From positions 25,946,518 to 26,010,517 of the forward strand of contig CM038708.1 in assembly GCA_021613375.1 (NCBI GenBank): a stretch of 64,000 bases of DNA, written 5' to 3'. Position 1 is the stretch's first letter; every line of letters starts with the position of its first letter. Shown piece after piece: positions 37,251-49,305 of the stretch. The position numbers and the translations under genes are program-made. The DNA comes from Megaleporinus macrocephalus (taxonomy: Eukaryota > Chordata > Actinopteri > Characiformes > Anostomidae). The notes below the pieces were generated by a model that was not told where the DNA came from, did no database searches, and worked only from the letters and a program-made list of their open reading frames with translations.

Positions 37251-40200
37251 AAAGTATAGCTAGCTTCTTAACTAAGACAGACAAAGAAAAGGAATGACAG
37301 ACAGAAAGCAGAGCACCTTGAAGAAAGGCGGTCAAAAGGACCTCCCCTGTGAAAGAGGGAGAAACAGAGCATGTGATAGGAGATGAGAAATGAGCCTTAG
37401 CTGGCCAAGCAGAGAGACAGCCACAGGTCAAGGAGACACATTACCTGCTGTGCCATCATGGGAAAAGAATGCACCATGCCTGCAGGCATCCTCAAAGAAT
37501 ACCCCATTAACACATTCATAAGTGTTCTGCTGTGATCTGAACAAAGATCCACTTTCATTTCAAATGATTTTGTAACTTAAATCACTCCAGAGATTCTCTA
37601 AAAACCCCACTATTCACAGTAATGATGAAAATGTCACGCTCCTTTGTCAGTGAGTATTTTTGTTAAACTTGATTACACGTGTTTGTTGCATTTATTAATC
37701 TCATTTAGAGCTCAAAAGTGGACATTCAACATAAATATATATGATTTAATTATGCAGACTGTTGACAAATTAAAGAATAACTGTGAACAAATAAGTGAAG
37801 AAACATAACAAGTGCAGATGCTTTCAGACAGATGCATAAATTAATGAATTAACATCCCAACATGATTTCTGACCTATAACCCTGATGTTAACTTTCATTT
37901 TGTATTAAGATATCAAGAGATAAAGATATAAGTAACTTGGAAAGAGGCTTCATTTTTGGGACAGGAATAGCAAGAGCTTCAGTCTCAACGACTGATTAGC
38001 TAGTTACAGTTTCAATAGGAACAATAAGAAGTTCTATTTAGGTCTATAGAGAGACATCAGCAAATCGGGTTGGAAATTGAGGTCAAAAGCACACATTCAC
38101 TGATTGTAATGCTCATGCATCCGTGCAGTATGTATGGAAAACGAGAGTGACTGTGCCTCAGGTGACCGAGGATGTTAGGACGTGATTAGGCTGTCAGGAA
38201 GTCCTTAGAGAGGAGTATTAGAATTGCTGTGCATAAATCCTTTCCTACAAAGAAATACCCAACACCAGGTTCTCCAAGTAGGATAGTGCATGTGTGGCTT
38301 ACACCAAGTCTGGATGTTTGACCCCTGTGGGGTGCTGTGGGGGCGAGGTGTACTAGTGTGTCCTGATTGTCTTCTCTGCTGGTAAGGTAGGCTTAGACTT
38401 TTGGCTCAGACTGCTTGCTACCAGGTTTTGCTGGTTCTAGAGCTAATTGCTATTCTTCTTTCTAGGTATCAGCACTGGCACTTGTTTGTGGCAGTGTTTG
38501 AGCTTGAGTAGTTTGGACAGAAACCTGTTTGTACTAGATAGAGATACATACATTGACTGAACACTTATGTAAGTCACTCTGGATAAGAGCGTCTGCTAAA
38601 TGCTGTGAATGTAGATGTAAATGTAAATGTTAGAATAGACTTCTCTTGTTCAAAAATAGAATAGTGTTTTTCTGACTAATCACCTTTATCCTACAATGAA
38701 ACATTTCTATACTAATGAAACTCTTCTAGGATAACAATGTCCCTATGAACCTATGCAGCTTGAGGGGCCACTGAATGGTTTGATAAGTATGAAAATGATA
38801 TACGTCAGTCACCAGATCTCAACCCAGCTAAACACCATTGAAGCTTTTAGACAGTGCGCTGCAGCACCACCCTCAAAACACCAACTGAAAGAAAATCTTT
38901 AGGGAAATGGAGTTGCATCCCTCTGGTGCAGTTCCAGAGACAATGTCGAGAACTAAATTTCACATATTTTTCCCTTTAATATGTTTTGCAATAAGATTCA
39001 GCACATGACTATACTGTCTTGAACAGTACAGCCCTAGTGCAAAATGTGACAGTCAAAATAACAGCAGCAGCTTTTGAACCTAAAGTCCTCAAAGCACACT
39101 CTGTGTGGAGGCCCATCCAAACGAGTATCCCTCAAATCTCTGCCAGCTGCAGGGAGCCAGCAAGCCTAAAACACTGGTTATGTAAGGAGGGTGTTCTGTC
39201 ACGTATCACCCTCACACTGTGGACAATCTCTTTCCTTGGTTTATCGGCCTCAAGGAAGCAGCACAACGTCCCTGAGCCACCAAGCTACAGACAGAGCAGG
39301 CTGGTTCATTCTCCTTACAAAAATAACCTAGAGTAACTGCATTAGCACCTGTTTAAAACTTCAGTAACAACACAGTACCATGATTCCACCTAAGTTTATC
39401 ATTTGTATAATACAGTAGTTGTCACAGTCATCCACAATACTTGCTATTCACAATACTTGATTGTGGTACTATTCAGATTCATATAATAATCGTCTAGAAC
39501 TTTCTGTTTATTGTTCCCATAAGTGGCATTGATATGTAATGAATATGTAATTACCTGTACAAATGATAACTCTAGACTTCTAAACATCCAGGCACAAATG
39601 TTCATATGGTGGTAGTGCATTGGAGAATGATTGTATGATGCAAAGTGGCTGCAATAGGACAAAGGTAAGTTTTGCCCACCCCAAAAAAAACGACCTCTTA
39701 ATAAATGATTAAAGAGGGATACAACTAAATAATGACCATAACAAAAGCAACGACTGAGAATCATTAGTTTTATCACATTTTGGTATTAGAAGCCCTTAAA
39801 GAAACTTTGCACTGTACCTACTGATGTACCCATTGCTCTTGGTTACAAACAAAATACAAACAAAATACTTGCCCCTGCAATAATGGCTTTGTTCGAGTCA
39901 CCAAAACATTTTGAATCTAGGAAGAGCAGGATCTGGGTATGGAGATGGAAAGATAACATCTGTTAGAGATGCTATCACAGACAGTTGCTGCACTGGGCCA
40001 GCTCTTAGAAGACACAGTAAATGTCCAACAAACTTCCTGTAGAGCTATTATGGAGGAATGTTTACAGAGGGACATTTAGATGAAGAGGTGAAGAGTGTAC
40101 CAATCCTAGGGCAAATCCAGTGATCTCTGGGGTGAATTTAGGGGAGACTCTGGGTGGCTGGTACATTTTCATTCTCAGTCATATATCCCCCAATGTAGCA

Positions 40201-43200
40201 GATGCTAAGATGACCTTAAAACCACAAAGTATAAGCAAAAACACTTGTGCTGTGGCCACTAGCATAAATATAAGTAATGTTATCTTCTTAACTAACACAT
40301 GTTGCCCTTTGTTGAACTCTATACAAGGTCCTAATTTCAAATAAACAGAAAAATAAATAGAAATATGTCCACATATTGTTTTAGATTAGATTGGTACATC
40401 ATACTTAACTTTAGAGTTTCCACTCTAATACTGAACAGCATTGCAGTGGGTTTTTAAAGCCTGTGCGCTGGAATGAGCACTAACCTGGGGCTATAATGCC
40501 AGGATTGGCGCATGGATCAGATGGGTTTGGGGGAGTTTTTGATGCCTGGTCAGCTGCTACACCATTAACATTGGTTTTTATATTTGTGGCTTCAGTACTT
40601 GGCACAGGAGGAATCACACTGCTCTGTAAAAAAAAAAAAAAGAAAAAAGAAAAATGAGAGGAAGAAAAAAACGGATAATAAAGATGCAATGGAAAGACGC
40701 TAAATACTCTTCCATGCAGTAACTCAAGCTTTGAAAATGAATTCAGAAGCGTCATGGAAAACTCCATAACATCACAAGTACAATAACTTTGCAGGAGGCA
40801 AAATCTTCTGAACTTTCAATGTGAGTTCATATGAAGAAGTTTTATTTAAAGTTATTTTGAAGCATTTTTATTGGTCTTTTCATGATGAAATTTAACACAA
40901 TTTGAGGGAAGAAGTGAACATATATGTTTTTCTGTGGACAGCGACAGTAAGATACATAGAATGTAGTCTTACACTTAAAGCAGGCAGCTAAAGGAGGCAA
41001 ACACATTAATATACTGACTCCATGCAGAACAACATAGTCACACTTACATTGATTTGAGCATTTGCTTCATTCTGAATGTTTTCGAATGTGTATTTCTCCG
41101 AACGTTTCTGACGCATCTTGAAGAGCCGGGATCCTCTGTTGGACGCCAAGGAGAGCTCCTCCAGCATGATTTCTTTAGGTGCCTTTGCCTTCCGCCCCAG
41201 GTCTACCCCTGACTCTGATGACAAATCACACATTGGGCATGTAGTTTCAGTAAAAAGATTTTTTTCTGAATTTAGAATTTACAACTATTTGTCACCTGGA
41301 ATTTGACCTCCACATTTAACCTACGTGTACAGTGAAACACCCACATATACATGCACTAGGACACACACACACTAGTGCACAGTAAGCACACTTGCCCGGA
41401 GCAGTGGGCAGCCCTTAAAGCTCATAGTTAATTTGATATAAAGTGGTGGACTGGAGTATGTGGAGCAGAATTGCAACAGAATTCATTGCTTGATTCAGGC
41501 AGGAGTTCTGTCACCTTGAACAGAAATGAGTGTGTTTGAGTTTAGAACCATGAATACTCAGGGAACCCTTTGCACAAAGGGTTCTTTGCATTGTGGAACA
41601 GTTCTTTTGATTGATGGAGAATGTGTGGCAGAATGTTTTATATAGAACCTTTTTGAAAAGTGTTCTATACAACATCAAAAATGTGTTCTGCTATAGTGTC
41701 ATGAATACTGAATACGAAAATGTTCCACGAAGAGCCCTCTAGCATCCATAAATCTAAAGAACCCTTTCACAATGCAAGGAACTCTTTAATCATGCAAAGA
41801 ATTCTTTGTATGTTTATGGTTCTATATCAGGGGTATTTCATTAGAAATCAGTAAGGTCCAGTCAGAGGGAATTTCCTCAGGCCAAGGTCCGGACCGTGTT
41901 TGTGTTATGACTGTAACTTGAGTTATGATTCAGTGCCGTGTCCTGTATACTTAAGTAGCCTAGTAGTTCTAGTAGCATTTTATGTCATCAGCAAGTGAAA
42001 GATAAACCTAAAATTACAAATACTGTTCAGTATATTTCAACTATATTTATTGTTTTAAATCAGGAACTGAATTAATTATTTATAGAGCTTCAAATAAAAA
42101 GGTCTACATTAAAAAAAGAGAATGATTTTGAAAAAAAGTGCACCTTACAGTGTTTATTTATAGAAAAAGTAAATAAAACGTGCAGTTTCTTGTTAACTAT
42201 GTTTCACACATTGACCTGTTGGTTTGGAGCTGCAATTGGGGGGGAATAAACATGAGTCTCTCCATTACTGGTTGAAAAGCGGTTTTCGCCATCGACTTTT
42301 CTTTTTTCTCCCTTTATTCTCCGACTGCTGTTTCTCACTTCATACCTTGCCTGTGTGCATAACGCACTCCTGAATCTGCACAGATCTTATTATTGGCTGC
42401 GGAGCGCCTTTGGTGAACTTACAACGCACGCGATTGGTCTGTGAATTTATTGTAAAGACAAGAAAAGCTCCGCCGCTTAAAATAAACACTGTCAAAATTA
42501 AGCCACACTTAAGTAGTTCTCAATAGTTTATCGGTTTGGGTCTGCACTGGAAGACGCCCGGACTGCGTTCCGCCTATTAGTGACCTCTGTTCTATATAGT
42601 ACTATACAGTCCATATATACTGTTGAACCCTTTAGAGAACCATCTTTTTAAAGCATGGATAGAACCTAGTTTGATACAACTGGTGCAGACAAATGAAGAA
42701 TCTAAAAGGCAGAGCTCATTTTATAAAGTGACCTTGTCTGTTCAACCTGATTCTAATTCTGAATTAAAATGTAATGTATTTTGCATAGGCCTCAGATTCC
42801 TTTTGTAAGGCATTTGCATAGTACATTAATCATTTACTCAGTCATGAAAGCCTTTGACCTGTGCTCTTCCAGGGGCCAGTCATTTTCTGAGGCTCCGGCT
42901 TCATTTTAGTTCTTATAAAATGCCTTAGTACAGACTAGTTTATGAAGATGTTATAAGTCTATCAAATGTTGCAAAGGTATTCCAACAGCATGTTCTCACA
43001 GCTGTTAAGGGTCTTCATCTTCTCCCCAACCATGCAGTTGCCCAGAATAGCAGTCTGAACGTACGACTACAAAAGGATTAGTTACTTTCAGTAGTAAAAC
43101 ATCTCATTGGCTTATTTACAACCCAGCCAGGGTGTGGCATGAGGCTAATTACAAAAATAAACCTGAGCAACTGAAGGGTGGCTAACTCTGACTTGCTCAG

Positions 43201-44900
43201 AGTAATGTACTAAGTATAGAACAGTTAGTATCACTGTGGCTACTGTACAGGTTTAGCTTATGGGTTTAAGTACACTGCACTGACTACTGAAACCGTTGGT
43301 GTCTCAGTACTTCCAGGCAACCAATTGACTATGGACTGTTTATTATGTCCAAACTGCAAGCAGGAAATATCACATTTATCTACATATTGGTGCATATTTG
43401 AATATGTTTGCATGCATGTTACTAACATTAAGACCTTTAATGCAGTTTAACCATTGTTAAACTGTTAGTCATTTGTGATATATGAGGTTTTTTTTTTAAA
43501 TAAAAAGTCTAACAAAATAAGCATTAGTTTGAAAGAAAATCACTTTAAGCACAACATCTAATTCTTTGTGTGGGGAAAACCAGGAGAAGAACTTTAACCA
43601 GATAGTACTAAGAGCATTATAAAGCACTGGAGCAAACCTCAAAATCTAGGGTGTTTAACTTATAGTGACTTTAAAAGTGTACAAAGGCATTTCAATTGCA
43701 AACCACCAAAGAAACTGCTCAAACAATAGTGATCTGAAACTCAGCAGCCCTTTAAGAAAGCATTTGGCCAAATAAAACAGTCTTGAAATGATCTGTGTAA
43801 AATAAATTGATTGGTCTGTTAATTTGCAAACACCATTAACCCTTAACATTTTCAAATACTATTTGGAGTCACTGTATTTTCTACAGTTAGTGTAGTGGGA
43901 CTTTATAATGCAACTTGCTTTCAAACCACAGCGTTATAAGCTGAGCAGAGTTTTCACAAACATTTTAAAATTATTATTACAGTGAATTTTGAAGAAATTC
44001 AGTGCCACTGCTAAGTGGTCATTACACTGCTAAGTGGTCATTCTATTTGGTCATTACAACACTCATTAAAGGGTTCTGTCATATGAATGTCTAGATTCAT
44101 GCATTAAATTTTTTTATATTTATCTTATTCATGCTCCACCCGCAGGTGCATTTTTTTATATGTTAAACAAGCTTCCAATGTACATACGTTCAACGTACAT
44201 ACGTTTAACTATTCTATATTACTGTATATTGTGTCAATACTATTGTTTGTAATCTAAATATAATGACCAATGATGAACGTGTTTCATTGGCAACTTTGGC
44301 TAGATTACATTACAACAAATCATACTGATGTGAAGTATCAAACACTACTAAACTGCTAATAGCGCACCCTTGTGGAAAATCTAAGTGATTAAATGAGCAA
44401 GTGTGTGATTGAGGGAGTAAATTATCGCATGAGCGAGGGGATGAGTGAGTGAGTGAGTGAGTGAGTGAAAAAGTGAGCCATTCAGTAAGTGGCTAAATAG
44501 GTAAATGGGTGAGTAAATGAGTGAGTGAGTGGGAGAATGAGTGATGTAATTTATCATAACATTGTAACCTTTTACATGCATGAAGTATAATTTTTGGTCT
44601 ATACCACATGCTAGCATTCCCATTTGGTCTAATGAAAAACAGATGTAATGCAGCATTTTAAAAAGTTGCCTTAAACAGTTTTTCATTAGGTTGAGTGAGA
44701 TTTCTGCCAACATTCTGTAAACAACAACAACTGCTACGAAAGAATGCATTTGTGGGCGGAGCATGGAGAGCTAAATTGCTCGTTTTTGTCCAAAGCAATT
44801 TCGCGGACGTCATCATACCATCAGCACCGTGAATCTCTCTGCAAATGGCTGCTGCCTGCATCTTCCTCTCCCGTGTCGTCAGAAAGAAGGGTTGTGACAT
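35458..44900 (-). CDS. myoz2: MYOZ2, myozenin-2 / calsarcin-1 (complete, 5 coding exons, 275 aa)
   Basis: Myozenins tether calcineurin at the muscle Z-disc and bind alpha-actinin, gamma-filamin, telethonin and ZASP/Cypher. Joined exons are 44900-44819, 41214-41048, 40623-40485, 36518-36335 and 35713-35458, totalling 828 bp in one frame. Family marks are the N-terminal block [20 protein letters not shown] then [16 protein letters not shown], the central [19 protein letters not shown] and [13 protein letters not shown], and the C-terminal [10 protein letters not shown] and FNRTALGW. It ends ESDEL, a class of PDZ ligand known for this family. Length is close to the mammalian 264 aa. Compared with MYOZ1/3, the short body and IMLEELS context fit MYOZ2, as does its place between SYNPO2 and USP53. 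Teleost a/b paralogue is undecided. Confidence 0.96.
35762..36204. repeat. ~222-bp tandem duplication in MYOZ2 intron 4
   Basis: Unit 1 (35762-35982) and unit 2 (35983-36204) start AAGACG...GGAGCTGGCTGAGGA / AAGACGACTGG...GAACTGGCTGAGGA. They share CATTGCRATGAAAAATA and end GCTGAGCTGCATCTTTTTGC...AAAATATGGCC. They are clearly diverged, so the event is old. Confidence 0.9.
36335..36518 (-). CDS. myoz2: MYOZ2 coding exon 4
   Basis: 184 bp, acceptor ttttttag, donor AACCG|gtgagt. Encodes [38 protein letters not shown] and IPEYKSFNR, the most conserved central part of the family. Confidence 0.96.
36842..37089. mobile_element. TIR MITE family A, copy 2
   Basis: 248 bp in MYOZ2 intron 3. The inverted ends of about 36 bp differ at about four positions (ATATCGTCACTGTCTAATG / CATTGGACAGCGAGGATAT). 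The inside carries TTGGTCCATTTGTTATGAAA and CTCAAAATCAACAAAAATGG, shared with the other copies. Confidence 0.85.
37163..37250. repeat. (TA)n(CA)n microsatellite
   Basis: About 37 TA units followed by CA units, 75 bp beyond the right end of MITE family A copy 2. Confidence 0.97.
37915..38990 (+). pseudogene. Tc1/mariner transposase relic, interrupted
   Basis: Broken frames resemble a Tc1-type transposase: an N-terminal helix-turn-helix-like stretch near 37940-38000, and near 38816-38840 the frame SPDLNPAKH, which matches the SPDLNPIEH box of the DDE domain. Downstream, [15 protein letters not shown] text at 38905-38940 fits the C-terminal part. Several stops occur, and a SINE-like segment splits the relic. 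It lies in MYOZ2 intron 3, opposite in strand to the gene. Confidence 0.55.
38290..38630 (+). mobile_element. SINE-like element with canonical fish tail
   Basis: Ends GTAAGTCACTCTGGATAAGAGCGTCTGCTAAATG (38570 onward, given here in part) followed by ATGTAAATGTAAATG repeats, the well known teleost SINE 3' tail. The tail is sure; the left border near 38290 is estimated. It appears to sit inside the Tc1 relic. Confidence 0.7.
40485..40623 (-). CDS. myoz2: MYOZ2 coding exon 3
   Basis: 139 bp, poly-T then acceptor tttacag, donor CCAG|gttagt. Encodes [14 protein letters not shown], then [20 protein letters not shown]. Contains the family's TPPNPxDP-like linker. Less conserved at its start than its neighbours. 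Confidence 0.94.
40830..40955. mobile_element. TIR MITE family A, copy 4 (decayed)
   Basis: Keeps TTATTGGTCTTTTCATGATGAAAT, TTTAACACAATTTG and TTTCTGTGGACAGCGACAG but has lost a clear left end. It lies in MYOZ2 intron 2. Confidence 0.6.
41048..41214 (-). CDS. myoz2: MYOZ2 coding exon 2
   Basis: 167 bp, acceptor tcatcag, donor AAT|gtaagt, phase 1 to 0. Encodes [19 protein letters not shown], then [18 protein letters not shown]. This is the alpha-actinin/telethonin-binding N-terminal block of the family. Confidence 0.96.
41560..42680. mobile_element. GAACC-type MITE, split by a hAT insertion
   Basis: Left part 41560-41827 carries AACCCTTTGCACAAAGGGTT and repeated TTCTTTG/AGAACC phrases. The right part, 42590-42680, resumes with GAACCCTTTAGAGAACCATC. 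The middle is the separate hAT-like element. Confidence 0.65.
41828..42589. mobile_element. 762-bp hAT-type non-autonomous element with 8-bp TSD
   Basis: Flanked on both sides by TTCTATAT (41820-41827 and 42590-42597), an 8-bp duplication as hAT elements make. The ends CAGGGGTATTT and AGTGACCTCTG are imperfect inverted repeats of the CAGRGGT type. No transposase frame. It lies in MYOZ2 intron 1. Confidence 0.85.
44390..44545. repeat. (GAGT)n degenerate tetranucleotide array
   Basis: A pure core at about 44440-44470 and a diverged halo of TGAG/TAAA words on both sides, in MYOZ2 intron 1 close to coding exon 1. Confidence 0.9.
44819..44900 (-). CDS. myoz2: MYOZ2 coding exon 1 (start codon)
   Basis: Encodes [20 protein letters not shown] then REIHGAD, donor GATG|gtatga. 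The acceptor tttgctctgcag lies six bases before the ATG, so an in-frame upstream ATG at 44919-44921 would be intronic. The body ([12 protein letters not shown]) parallels the mammalian QQATAIMKEVHG. Confidence 0.93.
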
Positions 44901-45404
44901 GATGCCCTGCAGAGCAAACAAGCATTGTTCTGTTTATACACACCACGCGCAAAGACTTCATGTTTCCGCAGAAACACTTCTAGACATTTGAACACACAGT
45001 GCAGCAGATATACAGCTCCTGTATGAAGGACAAGGTTAGCATGTCTCTTAAATAAACATTAAACACAAGTACACTGTCCTACAGAGAAACAGACTGATCA
45101 AAATGCTCGATCTGAACCTGACTGGACTGGACAGTGCAGCCAAAGGCACAGTGTGATGTCATGCAAGGCATGTTACTTAGCTTCAGCCTTAGCACAGAAA
45201 ATAATGCTGACAGTTTGTGTCCATCCATATTACTGTCCCAATATTAATTTCTTTCCACCCTCCTGTCCAAGGACAAAAAGTCCTACACTCTTATACCCTG
45301 ATAGCTACACAGAGCACTGATTCCTGAACTACAGGATTGGGGGGAACCTTGGCATTTTGCAGAGCCATCTAGTTAATCAAGCCTGGAAGTTTTTTATTAA
45401 TATA

Positions 45405-45740
<336 letters not shown>

Positions 45741-46143
45741 TTGTTATATGTTCATTCTTTTAGAATGTTATTAGAATATGCAGTACAGTGTTGGCTCTGT
45801 GTGCATAATATTGCTGCTAGGAGGTGAAAGGGGAGAAGAAATGACCCCTACTGTGAAAAAAGTCACATCACATCACTCAAATACAGCCATGCCAAGATAA
45901 AAGACAGCACACCTTCAACTGACAATAAATACAACCGACAGTAAAAACACAATAAAAAAATAAACATGAACACCAGTTCAAATTTCCTTCAAAACATATT
46001 GCATCAACGTTATAAAGAAAAACATTATAGAAAAAGAAGCAAGGTTCTACTGGGGGACCTCCAAAACAAGCAGAAATGGTTTTAATGGCTTTTGTAAAAA
46101 AGCAGATGAAGCCCATCTGAACTTCTGGTAACTACTGAAGTTA

Positions 46144-46250
46144 CACTCTTAAAAATAAAGGTGCCAAATAGGCTTCTTTGGAGCAATGCCACAGAAGAAC
46201 CACTTATAGCTGCAAAGAAAACCTTTAGTTGGATGGTTCATTAAACAAAA
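46144..46250. mobile_element. MITE left end, ACACTCTTAAAAATAAAGGTGC type
   Basis: ACACTCTTAAAAATAAAGGT, then GCAATGCCACAGAAGAACCA: the start of a very common fish MITE. The right half is decayed. Confidence 0.75.
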
Positions 46251-46618
46251 ATCCACCATAACTGCAAGAAGAGATGGAAGATATTTGTGAAAAAAATGAG
46301 GTTTCTTCTGCACAATAAAACTAGTATTATAACTAGATTTATGAGTCAGGCACAGATAGTAAAGCCATATCTGTGATACAAGTGAATAATAGGAGTAATA
46401 GAAGAAGTCTCACATTGATTTGTAAACATGACCAGTTCTTAAAGAAGTGAATGAGATTAAGAGGGAATGTTGAGAAGCTTGAGGTTAGTGGACTACTGTA
46501 GCACTACCGGAACACTGATACCAGTACACACACCACCAGCACACGGGTGCTGTAAGGCAGAGGTCAGACTCATTTAAACCCTCTAAACACCACAAACAAC
46601 TGAGGGGGGAGGTCTTAC

Positions 46619-46785
46619 CTGCGTTTTGGGGGTGTCTACAGGTGTTTCAGGTTGGTCTTGTATCCTTTAGTAGACCTGGCTGAGGAATGGACCTGGCAAT
46701 GTGACCTGTGCTGGTCTTGGTTTTTCTGTAGGCCGAGGGACTCTGACCAGGGACAGCATGTGGGTGGGGGTGGGTGCAGAAAGCT
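46619..46785 (-). other. myoz2: Presumed MYOZ2 non-coding first exon
   Basis: A strong donor AACGCAG|gtaagacc closes at 46619/46618. The matching acceptor is tttgctctgcag at 44907, giving a 1.7-kb 5' intron. The 5' border is inferred from a TATA-like box about 25 bp upstream. No cDNA support. Confidence 0.55.
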
Positions 46786-46804
46786 GGGAGTGACTCTAAG
46801 TCTG

Positions 46805-46821
46805 TATATAGTTAAATATAG
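46805..46821 (-). promoter_or_regulatory. myoz2: MEF2-like site plus TATA-like box, probable MYOZ2 promoter
   Basis: Read on the minus strand, CTATATTTAA (46821-46812) is a full match to the MEF2 consensus YTAWWWWTAR, and TATATA (46810-46805) follows at once. An E-box CACATG lies about 20-30 bp further upstream. This fits a striated-muscle promoter some 20-30 bp before the presumed first exon. Confidence 0.55.
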
Positions 46822-48464
46822 CGGCAAAGACATACATACACTCACATGTATTTGGGTGTAACGGAGCTCACTGATGTCTCTTCTGGGTATGACCTAAGAG
46901 TGCCAGTGGAGTTGGAATATTAATGGGCTGTTAGCGTGTGTAACTTTGATGTCGTTTTTGGACTAACATGTGTATGTAATGATCAGTTTGACAGGGTTGC
47001 CGGTTTTTGCTGATCATTACTTGGGACTAAATCTACCTGGATTAACGTTACAAGTAAAGATTTTATATATATATATATATATGTTTTTTTTTAATATCAT
47101 GGAAAAACAAACCTCACGTTTTCTCTATATAAAATAAAAATGACGTATGTAAACACTGTGGAACTTTCAAGACATATCACACACACTCCAGTCCATGAAA
47201 ACTAATATGAATACTAAGGCCCCATCCCCAGTCTCGCACCCCTCCTTTGCACATGTCTCTTAGGTGTGCAAGGCTGTAGAGTGTCCTGTTTCTTTAAGTT
47301 GCCTCAACAAGCTTCCCCTATCAGCACTATGATCAGCCCCTCTAAGTCTGCATCAGACCACACTTTCATAAAGGCAATTACCCTGATGCACCGTGATCTT
47401 GTGAGGTTCCTCACATAAACCAATTGCAAGACAGCTTGAAAACTGAAGAGAATTAAACCTTTAGGTGTAAGTAGAATAGTTTATATTTTTTTATAAAGAT
47501 TGATTAGTTTTGAATTTAGACTTTAAGGAAAAAAAGATCGGTGATATAGTGATATATACATATATATTAGGTAAGGCTTTTCAAGACTTACTAAAATTTA
47601 TGATAAAGAAAAGCTGCTAATATCAAACGACACAACTAAAGACTTTTATGATGAGCATCACACTGCACTAAAATGATATTCAAGCAACTCCTGTTCATGA
47701 GCAAATTCATATTATATGCTGGCATAACAAGAACTGTCAAGATTACATCAACTTTTTTTAACATTACTTAAAAACAAGCACTATACACATTTGTCAACCC
47801 GCTGTGATATATGCTTAATAAAGAAACCGGACATCACTTGGAAATACTTGCATTTGTATATAAACCACTGTTTCCTAGTGATGATCTTCTTACATTTGAT
47901 TGAATTAATATATGTGGTGCTCTAGGCAAGTCACAGCTTCATTTAATGTATATAGCAAACAACTTGTTAAAAAGGTCAGACGAGCTATGCAGGATGTGCT
48001 TTACAGGCAATTACATATGAGTGGAGTAGAGACTTTATGGTGCGATATACACCTGCAGTGAACAAGAACCACTTGACTGTGGAAGGAATGGTTAAACTGT
48101 TTAACTGCTGAACTTTCACTTCACAGTTTTACTGCGTTTATCTGTGAAATGAAAGGTTGAGCTTTATACTGGCCTTACTCCAAGAAAACATAATCGCCAT
48201 TCAGGGCTCAGTTGCTGAAGGAAAGTCATGGCTGCACAGTCTTTAGCTTAATTTCTATTTAAGTTAATTTCTTTTTTTATTTTTCTATTTTGTTGTTAAA
48301 TGAAGTTCATTCTTTACTCGCACCTGGCAGTGCACTATTATACTAACAACATGAGAGTGAGAGGGAAAAAGATAGTGAGCTTTGAAAAAGTGGTCCATTG
48401 AATTAATTTCATCTGCCAAACAAAATAAAAAAATAAAAAATAAAAACCACAAAAAAAGGAAAAA

Positions 48465-48600
48465 CATTGTGTAAATAATTCCTGATGAATGGAACAAAAG
48501 AACTGCTCTACATTTTTTTAAAGTAAAATCTCATTATATTAACTTACACTGAAAGTGTCTAGTTACTATTTGGGGAATACTTTTTTCTGGACTGCAAGAA
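48465..48600. mobile_element. TIR MITE family A, copy 5 (remnant)
   Basis: Keeps ACATTGTGTAAATAATTCCTG, GATGAATGGAAC and TTAACTTACACTGAAAGT, in the same orientation as copy 3. Ends are lost. Confidence 0.5.
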
Positions 48601-48689
48601 AATGTCTACACAATATCTACATAAATTATATTAACTAAAACAACAAATGTACCGAGAAAAAAAAATACTGATCTGAAAACAGTCATTCT

Positions 48690-48797
48690 CTCATTCTCGG
48701 TGACTCTCTATCTCTCTAACCTCTCTCTCTTTTTCTCTCTTTCTCTTCCTCTCTGTCTCTACCTCTCTACCTCTCTCTCTCTCTCTCTGTCTATCAG
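48690..48797. repeat. CT-rich simple repeat
   Basis: An irregular (TC)n tract of about 110 bp, pyrimidine on the plus strand. Confidence 0.93.
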
Positions 48798-49263
48798 TAT
48801 CACTCACCCCTCCTATGTCTCTGCCCTCAGAAACACACATTTAGGAACTGTTTTCCTGAAAGAACGAGATGCAGAGGGACGTAGAGTATATTGCATTTTA
48901 ATGAGAAGTGAAAAAAAACCAAACTCTTGTGTCAGTTTGTGTTGTGGAGATGGCATCAGCACAACAGAAAGGAACTTTATGTCATTCACAAAAGGGATGA
49001 GAAGAAGAGAGGATTCAAACAGACCCCTTGGGAATTCAACTCAAAACATTTACAAACATGACATCTCACATAAACAGAATGTGCTGCAAAGCTAAATGAT
49101 TACTGAACTAAAGTACATCAGCTTTATTGACCAGCACAGCGAAACCTAACTGAGAACACTGATCACAGCAACAGAGCATGCAAGAGTTTGAGACTCATCA
49201 AATAAAAAAACCTTCTCTCTGCTCATAAACTGCACATTCACACTGTGGGTTACAACGCTAACA

Positions 49264-49264
49264 T

Positions 49265-49299
<35 letters not shown>

Positions 49300-49305
49300 A
49301 CACCT
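49264..49305. repeat. (CA)n microsatellite
   Basis: About twenty CA units with one AA interruption. Confidence 0.95.

Noticed and set aside
36991..37431. 146-aa frame with long Tyr-Ile runs, and a similar one at 45512-45763
   Set aside because: Translation of (TA)n microsatellites and MITE sequence.
44901..44921. Upstream in-frame ATG giving MFALQGI before MYOZ2 MSQPFF
   Set aside because: The bases TTTGCTCTGCAG just before GGCATCATG are a good splice acceptor, so this ATG is likely intronic.
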